NCBI RefSeq assembly: GCF_005222785.1
Contig: NZ_STGH01000005.1
Coordinates: 1-64,000, forward strand
Direction of reading: 5' to 3'
DNA from: Rhodobacter sp. SY28-1
GTDB lineage: Bacteria; Pseudomonadota; Alphaproteobacteria; Rhodobacterales; Rhodobacteraceae
DNA length: 64,000 nt
Shown: positions 18,936 through 28,617 of the stretch, one piece after another
Numbering within the stretch: the stretch's first letter is position 1
Layout: the number at the start of each line of letters is the position of its first letter
Program-made: the position numbers and the translations under genes
Notes under the pieces: model-generated
Told to the model about the DNA's origin: nothing
Database searches by the model: none
What the model saw: the letters and a program-made list of their open reading frames with translations, nothing else

Positions 18936-20198
18936 TCACGCCAGAAGCCGCGTTCCATCCTGCCCGGTGACCCGAACCTCCAGGATCGCCCCCTCGGGCT
19001 GGTCCGCCGCGAAGGCCACCTCGGCGAAGCCTTCCGTCCGCCCGACCCGCGCTCCTTCGGTCAGCACCCGGTGGACCCGGCCCACTTGCGCCGCCAGATG
19101 CTCCCTCAGAACCCGGTCCCCCAAGGCCCGCAGCCGCGCCGCGCGTTCCTTGATTTCCGGCCCCCGGACCTGCGGCATCCGCGCCGCCGGGGTCCCCTTG
19201 CGGGGGCTGAACGGGAAGACGTGCAGGAAGGTCAGCCCACAGTCCTCGACCAAGTCCAGCGACCGCTGGAACATCGCCTCCGTTTCGGTCGGAAACCCCG
19301 CGATGATGTCGGCCCCGAAGACCATCTCCGGCCGCGACGCCCGGACTTCCTCACAGAACCGGATCGCATCATCCCGCAGATGGCGACGCTTCATCCGTTT
19401 CAGGATTAGGTCATCCCCCGCCTGCAGCGACAGGTGCAGGTGGGGCATCAACCGCGCCTGCGTCGCAATCGCCTCGATCAGCGCCGGGTCGGCCTCGATG
19501 GAATCGATGGACGATATCCGCAGCCGGGGCACGCTGGTCAGCTTCAAGATCCGCCGCACCAGATCGCCCAAGCGCGGCTCCCCCGGCAGGTCCGCGCCCC
19601 ATGAGGTCAGGTCCACCCCGGTCAGCACGACCTCGTTGAACCCGCGCTCCACCAGCCGGTTGATCTGCTCGACCACCACCCCCGCCGGGACCGAGCGGGA
19701 ATTCCCCCGGCCGTAAGGAATGATACAAAACGTGCAGCGGTGGTCGCAGCCGTTCTGGACCTGCACATAGGCCCGGTGCCGCCCAAACCCGTCGATCAGG
19801 TGCCCCGCCGTTTCGCGGACCGACATGATGTCGTCGACATGAACCTTCTCGGTCACTCCGATCAGGTCCGGGGCCGCAATGCCCTGCCAGGTCTCGGCTT
19901 GCATCTTCTCGTGGTTGCCCACGACCCGGGCGACCTCGGGCATCGCCGCGAAGGTCTCGGGTTCTGTCTGCGCCGCGCAGCCGGTCACGATGATCGCCGC
20001 GCACGGATTTTCCCGCGAGAGCCGCCGGATCTCCTGCTTGGCTTTGCGCACCGCCTCGCCCGTCACGGCGCAGGTGTTGACGATCACCGCACCCGACAGG
20101 CCGGCCGCCGCGGCAAGCTCTTTCATTGCCTCGGTCTCGTAGGCGTTCAGGCGACAACCCAGCGTCGCAAAGACCGGGGGTTTCTGCACAACGTTCAT
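18936..20198 (-). CDS. mtaB: MtaB tRNA methylthiotransferase (t6A37 to ms2t6A37)
   Basis: MtaB is a radical-SAM enzyme that adds a methylthio group to t6A at position 37 of tRNAs reading ANN codons. The 420-residue product has the N-terminal cluster cysteines in TLGCRLN, NTCAV and TGCAAQ and the radical-SAM motif CDHRCTFC. Next come PYGRGNSRS and the [13 protein letters not shown] block that is characteristic of this group. Its start overlaps the dapF stop by four bases (ATGA). Confidence 0.95.
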   Translation of the reverse strand: MNVVQKPPVFATLGCRLNAYETEAMKELAAAAGLSGAVIVNTCAVTGEAVRKAKQEIRRLSRENPCAAIIVTGCAAQTEPETFAAMPEVARVVGNHEKMQAETWQGIAAPDLIGVTEKVHVDDIMSVRETAGHLIDGFGRHRAYVQVQNGCDHRCTFCIIPYGRGNSRSVPAGVVVEQINRLVERGFNEVVLTGVDLTSWGADLPGEPRLGDLVRRILKLTSVPRLRISSIDSIEADPALIEAIATQARLMPHLHLSLQAGDDLILKRMKRRHLRDDAIRFCEEVRASRPEMVFGADIIAGFPTETEAMFQRSLDLVEDCGLTFLHVFPFSPRKGTPAARMPQVRGPEIKERAARLRALGDRVLREHLAAQVGRVHRVLTEGARVGRTEGFAEVAFAADQPEGAILEVRVTGQDGTRLLA

Positions 20199-21034
20199 CT
20201 GTGCGCCGCGAGATAGTCGGGTGTCAGAATCCCGTCAAAGACCCGCGCCACAGGGCCAGTCAGCCAGACGCCGTCCTCACGCCAGTCGACTTCCAGCACC
20301 CCGCCGTCAACTTCCAGCGCGACCCGAGGCCCGATCATTCCCCGCAGATGTGCCGCCACCGCCGTGGCGCAAGCCCCAGAGCCGCAGGCGAGCGTGATGC
20401 CCGTTCCGCGTTCCCAGACACGCATCCGCATCCGGCAGGGCGAGAGAAGGGACGCGAACTCCACGTTCGTGCGCTGGGGAAACAGGGGGTCATGTTCGAT
20501 CTGCTGCCCGAGTGTCGCCAGATCCAATGCCTCGGCATCCGGCACGAAATGCACGCAGTGCGGATTGCCCATCCCGATGGCCACAGGATCGCCGGGCAGA
20601 GGCAGATGCAGATGGTCAACCTCGCGCGCAAGAGGGATCGACTGCCAGGTCAGCTGCGGCAGGCCCATGTTGACCCAGATGCGCCCATCCGCTGCCCGCT
20701 CTGCCCGCAGGCCGCCGCGCGCCGTCACCAATGAGACCTGGTCCAAACCCAGATCCTGCATCACATAGTCCGAGACACAGCGGGTCGCGTTGCCGCATGC
20801 CCCGGCCTGCGATCCGTCGCTGTTCCAGAAGGTCAGCGCGAAATCGGCGTCCGTGGAACTGGTGATCTCGGCCAACTGGTCAAATCCAACGCCGCGATTC
20901 CGGTCGCCCAGCGCCTGCGCCAGGCCAGCCGTCATCACCGGCCCGCGCCCGCGCGAGTCGATCACCACGAAATCATTGCCCGCGCCGTGCATTTTCATGA
21001 ACGGAAGGCCGGTTTGCGCCTGGGTATCCATCAT
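20195..21034 (-). CDS. dapF: Diaminopimelate epimerase
   Basis: DapF converts LL- to meso-diaminopimelate for lysine and peptidoglycan. The 279-residue product has both catalytic cysteine motifs, ACGNATRC in the first half and ACGSGACAT in the second, and the N-terminal [14 protein letters not shown]. The start was placed at the first of two adjacent ATGs. The other dap genes in the window (dapD, dapE) lie 34 kb away. Coupled with mtaB. Confidence 0.96.
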   Translation of the reverse strand: MMDTQAQTGLPFMKMHGAGNDFVVIDSRGRGPVMTAGLAQALGDRNRGVGFDQLAEITSSTDADFALTFWNSDGSQAGACGNATRCVSDYVMQDLGLDQVSLVTARGGLRAERAADGRIWVNMGLPQLTWQSIPLAREVDHLHLPLPGDPVAIGMGNPHCVHFVPDAEALDLATLGQQIEHDPLFPQRTNVEFASLLSPCRMRMRVWERGTGITLACGSGACATAVAAHLRGMIGPRVALEVDGGVLEVDWREDGVWLTGPVARVFDGILTPDYLAAHR

Positions 21035-21129
21035 CGGAAGGCATATACGCCCCTGACCCAAGATTTGCCAGTACCACACGTTTTTGCCCTTGACCCCCGC
21101 CTGCGGCTTGCCTAATCAGCCGCCTCGTG

Positions 21130-21205
21130 GGGCCGGTAGCTCAGTTGGTAGAGCAGCTGACTTTTAATCAGCGGGTCACAGGTTCGAATCCTGTCCGGCT
21201 CACCA
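21130..21205 (+). tRNA. tRNA-Lys (anticodon TTT)
   Basis: A 76-base tRNA with acceptor stem GGGCCGG/CCGGCTC (one G-T pair), D arm GCTCAGTTGGTAGAGC, anticodon loop CTTTTAA in a GCTGA/TCAGC stem, T arm with GGTTCGAATCC and an encoded CCA end. The anticodon is TTT. Confidence 0.97.
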
Positions 21206-21299
21206 CAATTCCGTCAAATGCAGACGCAGGCACAAGCAGCCCTCCGGGCTGGATTTGACTTATCGGTGCGCCAAGCCGGGTTCGGCACGACAGGCGGCG

Positions 21300-22025
21300 C
21301 TACCGACCTTTCGCGCGCAGCCAATCCTCGATGATCTCGCGATGGCGCGCGCCCGAATAGCTTGGAAAGTGCCCGCCATGGACAACCCGCACCGGAAGAC
21401 GCAAGAGCCGTTCCATCGACACGATGTACTGCCAGCGTTCCAGATCGCTGGTGCCCTCGATCAACTCACCATCGTAAACGATATCCCCGGAAAACAGGAT
21501 TCCCGTCGCGGCCTCCCATAGCGCGATGCCACCGGGGGAATGGCCCGGGGTGTGGATCACCTCGAACTGCCGATCGCCAAGGTCGATGATGTCGGCATCC
21601 CAGAGGAGACGGCTCACCGGCGCGGCGTGGACGGTGTAGGTCTCGGATTGGTAAGGCTCGGGTGGCAGGGTGGTGAAGATGTCATCGGTGACGTATTTGT
21701 CGGCGAAGGTGTTTTCGCGCGTGGGAGCGCGGAGGAGATGCGCTTCGGCAGCGTGACAAAGGCGGCAGGGGAATTCGTGGTGCAGACCGACATGGTCAAA
21801 ATGGGTGTGGCTTGCCACAGCCTGCAGCGGGCGTTCGGTCACCAGCGGTACCTGGTCGCGCAGGCTGACCACGCCCATGCCGCTGTCGACCAGCATGTCG
21901 GTGTCGCGGCCCCGGACATGCCAGACGTTGCAACGGTAGAATTCGCGGATGTGCGGCTCGTCGATATGGGTGACGCCGTCGCCCACGCTGCGGACACGCC
22001 ACCAGTCTTCGGGCTTTGCTCTCAT
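21300..22025 (-). CDS. Metallo-beta-lactamase fold hydrolase
   Basis: The 241-residue product has the metal-binding signature SHTHFDHVG (H-x-H-x-D-H), the later HTPGHSPGGIALW histidine and the GILFSGDIVYDGEL aspartate, then VHGGHFPSY. No signal peptide, so cytoplasmic. The start overlaps the stop of the ABC ATPase gene by four bases (ATGA), placing it last in the importer operon. It may hydrolyse a product of the imported compound, but the substrate cannot be read from the sequence. Confidence 0.88.
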   Translation of the reverse strand: MRAKPEDWWRVRSVGDGVTHIDEPHIREFYRCNVWHVRGRDTDMLVDSGMGVVSLRDQVPLVTERPLQAVASHTHFDHVGLHHEFPCRLCHAAEAHLLRAPTRENTFADKYVTDDIFTTLPPEPYQSETYTVHAAPVSRLLWDADIIDLGDRQFEVIHTPGHSPGGIALWEAATGILFSGDIVYDGELIEGTSDLERWQYIVSMERLLRLPVRVVHGGHFPSYSGARHREIIEDWLRAKGR

Positions 22026-23020
22026 TCGGTCAGCACCACCCAGGTTTCGGCTCCAAGATCCAGCACCCCGCCATGCTCTACCGATTGAGACTGCGGCAGA
22101 TGCACAATCAAGCGCAAGTCCGTGGCTGCCAGGGGCGAGACGTGCACGCGGATGTGGGCGCCGAAGAACGCTGCATCTTCTACCTTGCACGGGCCGATGC
22201 GAAGCGCCCCGGCCGGGGTGATCGCCTCGGGCCGGATGCAGAGCGTGCCGTCCGGGACATCGACCGGTCCAAAGGGCGCGCGCCCCCCGGCGACCGGAAT
22301 GCGGTTGATCTCACCCATGAAGCCTGCGGTGAAAAGGGTTTTCGGCTGCAGGTAGACCTCACGCGGCGGGCCAACATGTTCGATGTGGCCTGCGTTCATC
22401 ACCACGATTCGGTCGGCGATGGCCATGGCTTCCTCCTGGTCATGGGTGACATGCACGAAAGTCGTCCCGACCCGGCGCTGGATCGCCTTCAACTCGTCCT
22501 GCATCTGGCGGCGAAGCTTGAGGTCCAGCGCACCCAATGGTTCGTCGAGGAGAAGGACATCGGGTTCGACGGCAAGCGCACGGGCCAAGGCGACACGTTG
22601 GCGCTGACCGCCGGAAAGCTCATGCGGACGGCGGTCGCCCCGGCCTTCAAGGCCCACGAGTGCCAGCATCTGGTCGGCCTTCGCAGCGCGCTTGCCGCGA
22701 TCAATCCCTCGCATCCGCAGCCCGAAGGCCACGTTGTCGCGCAGCGACATGTGGGGGAATAGGGCATAGTCCTGAAACACGGTTGTCGTAGGCCGGTCCT
22801 TCGGCGCGACGCCCGCCATGTCGCGGCCCCCGATCAGGATCGCGCCCTCCGTCGGTTCGGTGAACCCGCCGATCAGGTTCAGAAGCGTGGTCTTCCCACA
22901 GCCCGAGGGGCCGAGGAGGACGACGAACTCGCCCGCCTCGATCTCCAGGCTGACCCGGTCCAGCGCGGTGGCCTGCCCGTAGCGTTGTGAGACGGCTTGG
23001 ATCGACACAGCGGCGGTCAT
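22022..23020 (-). CDS. ABC importer ATP-binding protein, PotA-like
   Basis: The 332-residue ATPase has Walker A GPSGCGKTT near residue 37, signature LSGGQRQRVALARAL, Walker B VLLLDEPLGALD and the H-loop VTHDQEEAM. A C-terminal TOBE-type regulatory domain (about 240-332) marks it as the polyamine/iron/sugar class (PotA, FbpC). The neighbouring PotD-like binding protein points to polyamine-like substrates. It overlaps both flanking genes by four bases. Confidence 0.93.
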   Translation of the reverse strand: MTAAVSIQAVSQRYGQATALDRVSLEIEAGEFVVLLGPSGCGKTTLLNLIGGFTEPTEGAILIGGRDMAGVAPKDRPTTTVFQDYALFPHMSLRDNVAFGLRMRGIDRGKRAAKADQMLALVGLEGRGDRRPHELSGGQRQRVALARALAVEPDVLLLDEPLGALDLKLRRQMQDELKAIQRRVGTTFVHVTHDQEEAMAIADRIVVMNAGHIEHVGPPREVYLQPKTLFTAGFMGEINRIPVAGGRAPFGPVDVPDGTLCIRPEAITPAGALRIGPCKVEDAAFFGAHIRVHVSPLAATDLRLIVHLPQSQSVEHGGVLDLGAETWVVLTE

Positions 23021-23787
23021 GGGCGTTTCCGGAAGACGGTGAGTTCAAGGAGGATGACGAGGGTGACCGAAACGAGGAAGACCAGCGAGCCCACGGCATT
23101 GGTGGCGGGCGAGAGGCCGGATTTCAGCATCGACCAGATTTCCACGGGCAGGGTGACGTCGAAGCGGGTGAGGAGGAAGGCGATGATGAACTCGTCCCAG
23201 GAGAAGGTGACGGACAGGAAGAAGGCAGCGGCAAGGGGGACGGCGAGCATCGGCGCGGAGATGAGGGTCACCACCTTCCATTCGGGCGCGCCAAGATCGC
23301 GGGCGGCGCGTTCGGCGGATCGCTGGTGGTCGCCCATGGCGGCGTAGGTGATGGCAAAGCAGAGCGGGAGGTTGACGACGACATGGCCAATGCCTGCGGT
23401 GAGAAGCGAGAGGCGGAGGCCAGTCAGGTTGAAGAGGTTCAGCAGACCAAGCGCGACAATCAGGTAGCTGACGGTCATGGGCGCGATGAGCACGCCACGC
23501 ATCAGGGCCGACCCGGGGAGGCGGACCCGCGCCAGCGCATGGGCGGCGAGGAAGCCGAGAATCAGCGCGACAAGCGAGGAGACGACGGCGACGAGGAGCG
23601 AGTTCAGGAGGGCCGCCGTCAGGTCGTCATTCCCCAGCACCTTGGCATACCAGTCCAGCGTCACGCCCTTGAAGGGCGGTACCGGCAGTCGCCCGTCCTG
23701 AAAGCTGAAGGCGACCAACACGGCGACGGGGAGGAAGACGAAGGCATAGGCGACGGCAAGGTATGCCCAGGAAAGAGTGCGTATCAT
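23017..23787 (-). CDS. ABC importer permease, PotC-like
   Basis: A 256-residue inner-membrane permease with about six hydrophobic segments, starting SWAYLAVAYAFVFLPVAVLVAFSF. The coupling-helix EAA motif is visible as AERAARDLGAPEWKVVTLI, where the ATPase docks. Overlaps the ATPase gene start by four bases. An 82-base gap separates it from the other permease gene upstream, the only gap of any size in this operon. Confidence 0.92.
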   Translation of the reverse strand: MIRTLSWAYLAVAYAFVFLPVAVLVAFSFQDGRLPVPPFKGVTLDWYAKVLGNDDLTAALLNSLLVAVVSSLVALILGFLAAHALARVRLPGSALMRGVLIAPMTVSYLIVALGLLNLFNLTGLRLSLLTAGIGHVVVNLPLCFAITYAAMGDHQRSAERAARDLGAPEWKVVTLISAPMLAVPLAAAFFLSVTFSWDEFIIAFLLTRFDVTLPVEIWSMLKSGLSPATNAVGSLVFLVSVTLVILLELTVFRKRP

Positions 23788-23869
23788 CCGGATGGCCTCC
23801 CCGTGCGCCGTCGGCTTCTCGTCGGTGGTGGCGAAGCGAGGAATGACGCAGTCATCGACAAGCGCCCCC

Positions 23870-24724
23870 TCACACCCGGTCCAGCCGAAGCCAGCGGCTG
23901 CTGGCGAAATAGGCCAGCGTCACCACGGCCATCAACACCACCGACAGGGCCGAGGCGAGCGGAAAATTTCCGCTGCGGCCCAGTTGCAGCATGATGAGTT
24001 GCGGCAAGGTCAGTTCGGTGTTCCCGCCCAGGATCTGCGGCGTGATGTAGTCGCCGATGCAGAGAACAAACGTCAGGAAGGCCCCGGTGATGACGCCCGG
24101 CAGGGTCAGGGGCAGGATGACATGGGTGAAGCACTGCCAGCGGCTTGCGCCGAGGTCCTGCGCCGCGCGGGCGTAGTTCGGGGACAACTGGATCAGGTTC
24201 GCATAGATCGTCAAAGTCAACAGCATGACAAAGAAGTGGACGAAGCCGATCACCGTGGCTGCCCGGGTCGAGGCGATCTCCAACGGCTCGGCGATAAGGC
24301 CCAGGCCCAAAAGCGTCTTGTTCACCACCCCGTTCTGTCCCAGCACCAGAAGCCATGAATAGGACCGCACGACATAGGAGGTCCAGAACGGCAGCACTGC
24401 CAGCAGAAGCGCAAGCCGTTGCCAACAGGCAGGAACCCGGAAGGCGATGATCGCGGCCAGGGGGTAGGCGAGGACGATGGAAATCACCGTGACGACGACC
24501 GTGATCTCCAGGCTGTTCCGCAGCGCCTCAAGCATCACAGGGTCGGTGAAGATGCGGGTGTAATTACCGGGGTCGAAACCGCGGACGATCTCGCGCCCTT
24601 CCATGTGCGCGAACGAAAGCGCGATCATCGCGAAAAAGGGCAGGATGAAAAAGGCCGCCGTCCAGACCAGGGCCGGGGCCAGAAGGCCCCAGGCCTGGCG
24701 GCGGTCCTTTGCCGCGAGGCTCAC
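23870..24724 (-). CDS. ABC importer permease, PotB-like
   Basis: The 284-residue permease begins at GTG 24724, one base after the TAG stop of the binding-protein gene. An ATG 57 bases further upstream would lie inside that gene and give an implausible arginine-rich leader. There are about six transmembrane segments, with an EAA motif ARAAQDLGASRWQCFTHVIL. It pairs with the PotC-like permease to form the channel. Confidence 0.92.
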   Translation of the reverse strand: MSLAAKDRRQAWGLLAPALVWTAAFFILPFFAMIALSFAHMEGREIVRGFDPGNYTRIFTDPVMLEALRNSLEITVVVTVISIVLAYPLAAIIAFRVPACWQRLALLLAVLPFWTSYVVRSYSWLLVLGQNGVVNKTLLGLGLIAEPLEIASTRAATVIGFVHFFVMLLTLTIYANLIQLSPNYARAAQDLGASRWQCFTHVILPLTLPGVITGAFLTFVLCIGDYITPQILGGNTELTLPQLIMLQLGRSGNFPLASALSVVLMAVVTLAYFASSRWLRLDRV

Positions 24725-24725
24725 G

Positions 24726-25775
24726 CTATTGCGCCAGCATCTCGGTCCAGAGGTCCTGCATCGCGGTATCCAGCGCGGCATCCGGGATCGGATACAGCTG
24801 CGCGCGCTTCAGGAAATCTGGCTGCTGATCCCAGCGCAGCACAGCCTTCTGTTCGGGCGTCAGCGCGTCGCCTGCCTTGGCATTCGCGGGCATCCCCCAG
24901 TAGCAGGACGAGGTCGCCAGCCGCGCCTGACCTTCGGGAGAGGTGATGTAGTTCACGAACTCCAGCGCGAGGTCGGGCTGCGTCGATCCCGCCACCACGC
25001 CAATAGATTGCGCCCAGCGAAGGCCGCCCTGCTTGGGGATCGTCCAGTCGAGGTTCGGGTTCTCGGCGGCCAGCACCGCCGTCAGCCATTCGCCCCCGCC
25101 GACGACGATGTCGACCTCTCCCGTCGCCAGCGCCGTCTGGGCCGAGACCACGTCGGATACCTGCTTCGACGCCTTGCGCAGCGCCATCAGCGGGTCGCGC
25201 AGCGCGGGCAGGTTCTCGGCAGTGATGTCGGCAGTGTTGGTCCCCTGCCCCAGCGCCACCAACCCGAGGACCGGCAGGTAGTAGTCGTAGATGCCGATCC
25301 GACCGTCATACTTGCCGCCGGTCAGCGCGGCCATGTCCTCCATGTCCGCCGGGTCGACCTTGGTCTTGTCGTAGCTGATCGTGTTGTAGCCGAACTTCTC
25401 GGACACGGCGTAGGTCTTGCCGTCGATCACGTTGTTCTCGGCCATCACCAACTCGGGGAAGAAATCCGCAGTCGCCAGCTTGTCGGCCGGGAGCTCTGCC
25501 ATGTGTCCAGCCTCCACGGCCCGCTTCACGTCGACCGCGTCGATCACCAGCACGTCCCAGTCTCCCGGCTGCGACTGGTCAAGGATCGCCAGACCTGCTG
25601 CGGTGCCTTCGTATTCCTTGAGGTTCACCTTGACCCCGAACTTTTCCTCGAACGGTTCGATCAGCGCCGGGTCGGTGTGGTCGCACCAGACAAGGGCGTT
25701 CAGTTCCTGCGCAAGGCCCGGGGTGGCGGTCAGCAGCAGGGCAAGCGAGGTGGCGGAAAGACGGTTCGCGGTCAT
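24726..25775 (-). CDS. ABC importer substrate-binding protein, PotD-like
   Basis: A 349-residue periplasmic binding protein with a signal peptide (ATSLALLLTATPGLAQ). The first strand ELNALVWCDHTDPALIEPFEEKFGVKVN and the YDYYLPVLGLVALG and VVGGGEWLTAVL regions fit the polyamine-binding class. The start at 25775 was preferred because GGAG lies seven bases upstream, although two upstream in-frame ATGs exist. It is the first gene of the importer operon and is divergent from the TetR regulator. Confidence 0.92.
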   Translation of the reverse strand: MTANRLSATSLALLLTATPGLAQELNALVWCDHTDPALIEPFEEKFGVKVNLKEYEGTAAGLAILDQSQPGDWDVLVIDAVDVKRAVEAGHMAELPADKLATADFFPELVMAENNVIDGKTYAVSEKFGYNTISYDKTKVDPADMEDMAALTGGKYDGRIGIYDYYLPVLGLVALGQGTNTADITAENLPALRDPLMALRKASKQVSDVVSAQTALATGEVDIVVGGGEWLTAVLAAENPNLDWTIPKQGGLRWAQSIGVVAGSTQPDLALEFVNYITSPEGQARLATSSCYWGMPANAKAGDALTPEQKAVLRWDQQPDFLKRAQLYPIPDAALDTAMQDLWTEMLAQ

Positions 25776-25841
25776 CGAAATCTCCATGTCGGGTGGTGGC
25801 CTCTGCTGGGCCCTGAACAAAAGGATTGAGTTCATTCATTT

Positions 25842-25863
25842 TTGAAGTCAACGTCAAATTCAA
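25842..25863. promoter_or_regulatory. TTGAA-N12-TTCAA operator candidate for the TetR regulator
   Basis: TTGAA (25842-25846) and TTCAA (25859-25863) are inverted around 12 bases that contain GTCAACGTCAA. The site lies in the divergent promoter between the importer operon and the tetR gene, so binding would control both. Confidence 0.45.
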
Positions 25864-25882
25864 GAAACGGCAGGGGCTGAGA

Positions 25883-26509
25883 GTGGGACTGCGGGAACGG
25901 CACAAGGAAGACCGGCGGCTGCGTATTTTGCAGGCAGCATCCGCCCTGTTTCGCGCGCAGGGATATGACGCCGTACGGATCGAGGACATCGCCGCGCAGG
26001 CCGATGTCTCGGCCGGGACCTGCTACAACTACTTCACGACCAAGGGCGACATTCTGCTTTCGATCGTGACACTGGAAGTGGAGGAGGTCATCGACGCTGG
26101 ACGCGCGGTGGTTGCCCGCCCACCGGAAGACGTGGCTTCGGCGCTGGATGGGCTGATCCACATCTACTACGACCATTCGCTGATGTACCTGTCGAAAGCG
26201 ATGTGGCGCATCGCGATCTCGCTGACCATCTCGGCCCCGGAAACACCCTTTTCGCAGCGCTATTCGGGTCTGGATGCAAAGCTTGCTGCCCAGGTCGGCG
26301 ATCTGTTGGTTGCCTTGCAGCACCGTGGCCGGGTCCGTGCGGACTTCGATCCCGGATTGATCGGAAGGGTCATCTTCAACCAATTGAACCAGGCCTTCAT
26401 CGACTTCTGTAAGGATGAAGCGATGTCGCTGGAAACGTTGCGCGCGGAAAGCGGGCAGATGACCGCGCAGCTGGCCCGCCTGCTCTCACCCCGCGTGGCC
26501 GCGGAGTGA
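25883..26509 (+). CDS. TetR-family regulator of the polyamine-type importer
   Basis: The 208-residue product has an N-terminal TetR helix-turn-helix (RILQAASALFRAQGYDAVRI then EDIAAQADVSAGTCYNYFTTKGDILL). The ligand-binding helices follow. The start at GTG 25883 was chosen because the frame upstream is A/T-rich promoter DNA, although a TTG at 25826 is also in frame. Its position, divergent from the importer operon, makes that operon its likely target. Confidence 0.88.
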   Translation: MGLRERHKEDRRLRILQAASALFRAQGYDAVRIEDIAAQADVSAGTCYNYFTTKGDILLSIVTLEVEEVIDAGRAVVARPPEDVASALDGLIHIYYDHSLMYLSKAMWRIAISLTISAPETPFSQRYSGLDAKLAAQVGDLLVALQHRGRVRADFDPGLIGRVIFNQLNQAFIDFCKDEAMSLETLRAESGQMTAQLARLLSPRVAAE

Positions 26510-26542
26510 AAGCGAAGCAATTGTTGCTGGCCGACGCGAGGT

Positions 26543-27607
26543 TCAGGTTACCGGAAAGAGGTGGACGCGATCGGGATCGAAGTCGAGGTGCACCTGCGAG
26601 CCGACATCGAAGACGGCATCGTGGGCAAGGGCGGCAATCAGCGGGTTCCCGTCCTTCAACGTGACCTCTACGACTGTCTCAGCCCCAAGCCGTTCGGTCA
26701 GCGCGACCGTGCCGTGCAGCTTGCCGCTGCCTGGTGCCACCGAAAGATACTGCGGACGCAGGCCAAGGATCGCCTGATCGCCCACCCGGAACGGCCCACG
26801 CTTGCCCGAAACCTCCACCGGGTCCAGGGCACCGTTCGATACCAGCACCTTGCCGCCATTCACGCCCTGCACGGTGACCTTGAGAAAGTTCATCGAGGGC
26901 GCCCCCAGGAAGCCCGCGACGAACAGGTTCGCCGGATCGTGATACAGGTCCATCGGCGCTCCGATCTGCATGACCTGACCGTCCTTCAGCACGACGATCT
27001 TGTCGGCGAGCGTCATCGCCTCGACCTGGTCGTGGGTGACGTAGATCATCGTTGCACCCAGTTGCTGGTGCAGCTTGCCGATCTCCATCCGCATGTCCAT
27101 CCGCAGCGCGGCGTCGAGGTTCGACAGCGGTTCGTCGAACAGGAACACCTGCGGCTTTCGGACGATGGCGCGGCCGATGGCGACACGCTGGCGCTGGCCG
27201 CCTGAGAGCTGCGAGGGACGGCGGTCCAGAAGATGCTCCATCTGCAGGATGCGCGCGGCCTCTGCGACCTTGGCGTCCTTTTCCTCTTTCGACGCGCCAG
27301 AGATCGTCAGCCCGAAGGCCACGTTCTCGCGCACCGTCATGTGCGGGAAGATCGCGTAGGACTGGAACACCATCGCCACGCCCCGGTCTTTCGGTGGCAG
27401 GTCGTTGACCACCGTCTCGCCGATCTGAAGCTGACCCGAGGTGATGTCCTCCAGCCCCGCGATCATGCGCAGCAGGGTGGATTTCCCGCAGCCGGAGGGA
27501 CCGACGAAGACGCAGAACTCACCGTCCTCGATCTCGATGTCGACGCCCTTGATGACATGGGTGGCGCCGTAGCTTTTCTTGACGTTCTTCAGCGAAATCC
27601 GTGCCAT
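26543..27607 (-). CDS. Sugar ABC importer ATP-binding protein, UgpC/MalK-like
   Basis: The 354-residue ATPase shows Walker A GPSGCGKSTLL, signature LSGGQRQRVAIGRA, Walker B VFLFDEPLSNLDAALR and the H-loop VTHDQVEAM. The C-terminal domain (about 240-354) is of the MalK/UgpC type used by carbohydrate importers. It closes the operon with the solute-binding protein, two permeases and a glycosidase. Such ATPases are often shared between several importers. Confidence 0.95.
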   Translation of the reverse strand: MARISLKNVKKSYGATHVIKGVDIEIEDGEFCVFVGPSGCGKSTLLRMIAGLEDITSGQLQIGETVVNDLPPKDRGVAMVFQSYAIFPHMTVRENVAFGLTISGASKEEKDAKVAEAARILQMEHLLDRRPSQLSGGQRQRVAIGRAIVRKPQVFLFDEPLSNLDAALRMDMRMEIGKLHQQLGATMIYVTHDQVEAMTLADKIVVLKDGQVMQIGAPMDLYHDPANLFVAGFLGAPSMNFLKVTVQGVNGGKVLVSNGALDPVEVSGKRGPFRVGDQAILGLRPQYLSVAPGSGKLHGTVALTERLGAETVVEVTLKDGNPLIAALAHDAVFDVGSQVHLDFDPDRVHLFPVT

Positions 27608-27610
27608 GCG

Positions 27611-28606
27611 TTACTCTGCCGCCTGTGCGAGGGGTTGAACGTGAAGGAGACCGTCGCGGTCGATCACGACCGGTTCGGGGTCCATGACATAGCCGCCGAA
27701 GGTGGCCTTGCCGCTGTCGGCGAAGCCGAGGATCACAAGACCCTGGGGTCCGTCAACGATGCGGGCGGCGTAGCGGCGGCAGGGCTCGGCGCCGTCAAGG
27801 AAGGGACCCGGCGCGATGCGCCAGGGGCCGCGAGGATGGTCGGCGATCAGGTAGTGGGTGCCGGTCACCGGGGTCTCCGGGTTGTCGCGACGATATTGCT
27901 CCGACCAGTGGTGGGAGGAGGTGCAGAACAGGCAGTACCAGTGTTGGCCCACTTGGAAGACCTGCGGCACTTCCAGCTGACCAAAGCCGCCGTGGAAGAC
28001 CGGGGGCTGCAGGGTCCAGGTCATCAGGTCGGGCGAGGTGGCAAAGCCAATGGCCCCGCCGGCGTTGGGCTCCGGAACGCCCGGCACGCGGGCGGTAAAA
28101 TACATCAGCCAGCCATTGCCGTCCGGGTCCTTCATCACCCAAGGGTCGCGCATGGCCCGGTCGTGCCAGTGGCCGATGGCATGGTCCTTCTCGTAGCAGT
28201 CGGCGTTCGGGCCGGTCATGTCCAGCGCCAGCCCGTCACCGACGCGGGTCCAGTTGTGCAGGTCGCGCGAGGTCGCATGACCGATGCGTTGATACAGCGA
28301 CTGCTCAGAAAGCGTGGTGCCAGTGTAGAACAGATGCCACAGCCCGTCGTCGCCCTTCAGGACCGACCCGGTCCAGGTCGTGCTGTCGTCCCAGGCCGCG
28401 CCATTGCGCTGCGGCTCGAACGTCGTGCCCATGTCAGTCCAGTTGACCAGGTCCTTCGAGGTCGCATGGCGCTGCGTCGCGTTCAGGTGCCGCGCGTCGG
28501 GGTCGATCAGCGATTTCGGGGCCTGCAGGAAATAGCCGTGCCAGATGTCGCCATCCTGGACATACCAGCTGTCCCAGAACCAGAGGTCTTTGTGTTTGAA
28601 CGACAT
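27611..28606 (-). CDS. Cytoplasmic five-bladed beta-propeller glycoside hydrolase (GH32/68/43-like)
   Basis: The 331-residue product resembles the beta-fructosidase-type propeller hydrolases. Visible motifs are WDSWYVQDGDIWHGYFLQAP with the probable nucleophile region, MRDPWVMKD (the conserved R-D-P) and QLEVPQVFQVGQHWYCLF with the probable acid/base glutamate. There is no signal peptide, so it cleaves an imported oligosaccharide inside the cell. Substrate is not certain: fructosides or arabinosides are both possible. It lies between the permease and ATPase genes of the importer. Confidence 0.82.
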   Translation of the reverse strand: MSFKHKDLWFWDSWYVQDGDIWHGYFLQAPKSLIDPDARHLNATQRHATSKDLVNWTDMGTTFEPQRNGAAWDDSTTWTGSVLKGDDGLWHLFYTGTTLSEQSLYQRIGHATSRDLHNWTRVGDGLALDMTGPNADCYEKDHAIGHWHDRAMRDPWVMKDPDGNGWLMYFTARVPGVPEPNAGGAIGFATSPDLMTWTLQPPVFHGGFGQLEVPQVFQVGQHWYCLFCTSSHHWSEQYRRDNPETPVTGTHYLIADHPRGPWRIAPGPFLDGAEPCRRYAARIVDGPQGLVILGFADSGKATFGGYVMDPEPVVIDRDGLLHVQPLAQAAE

Positions 28607-28617
28607 TTTGGTCTCCG

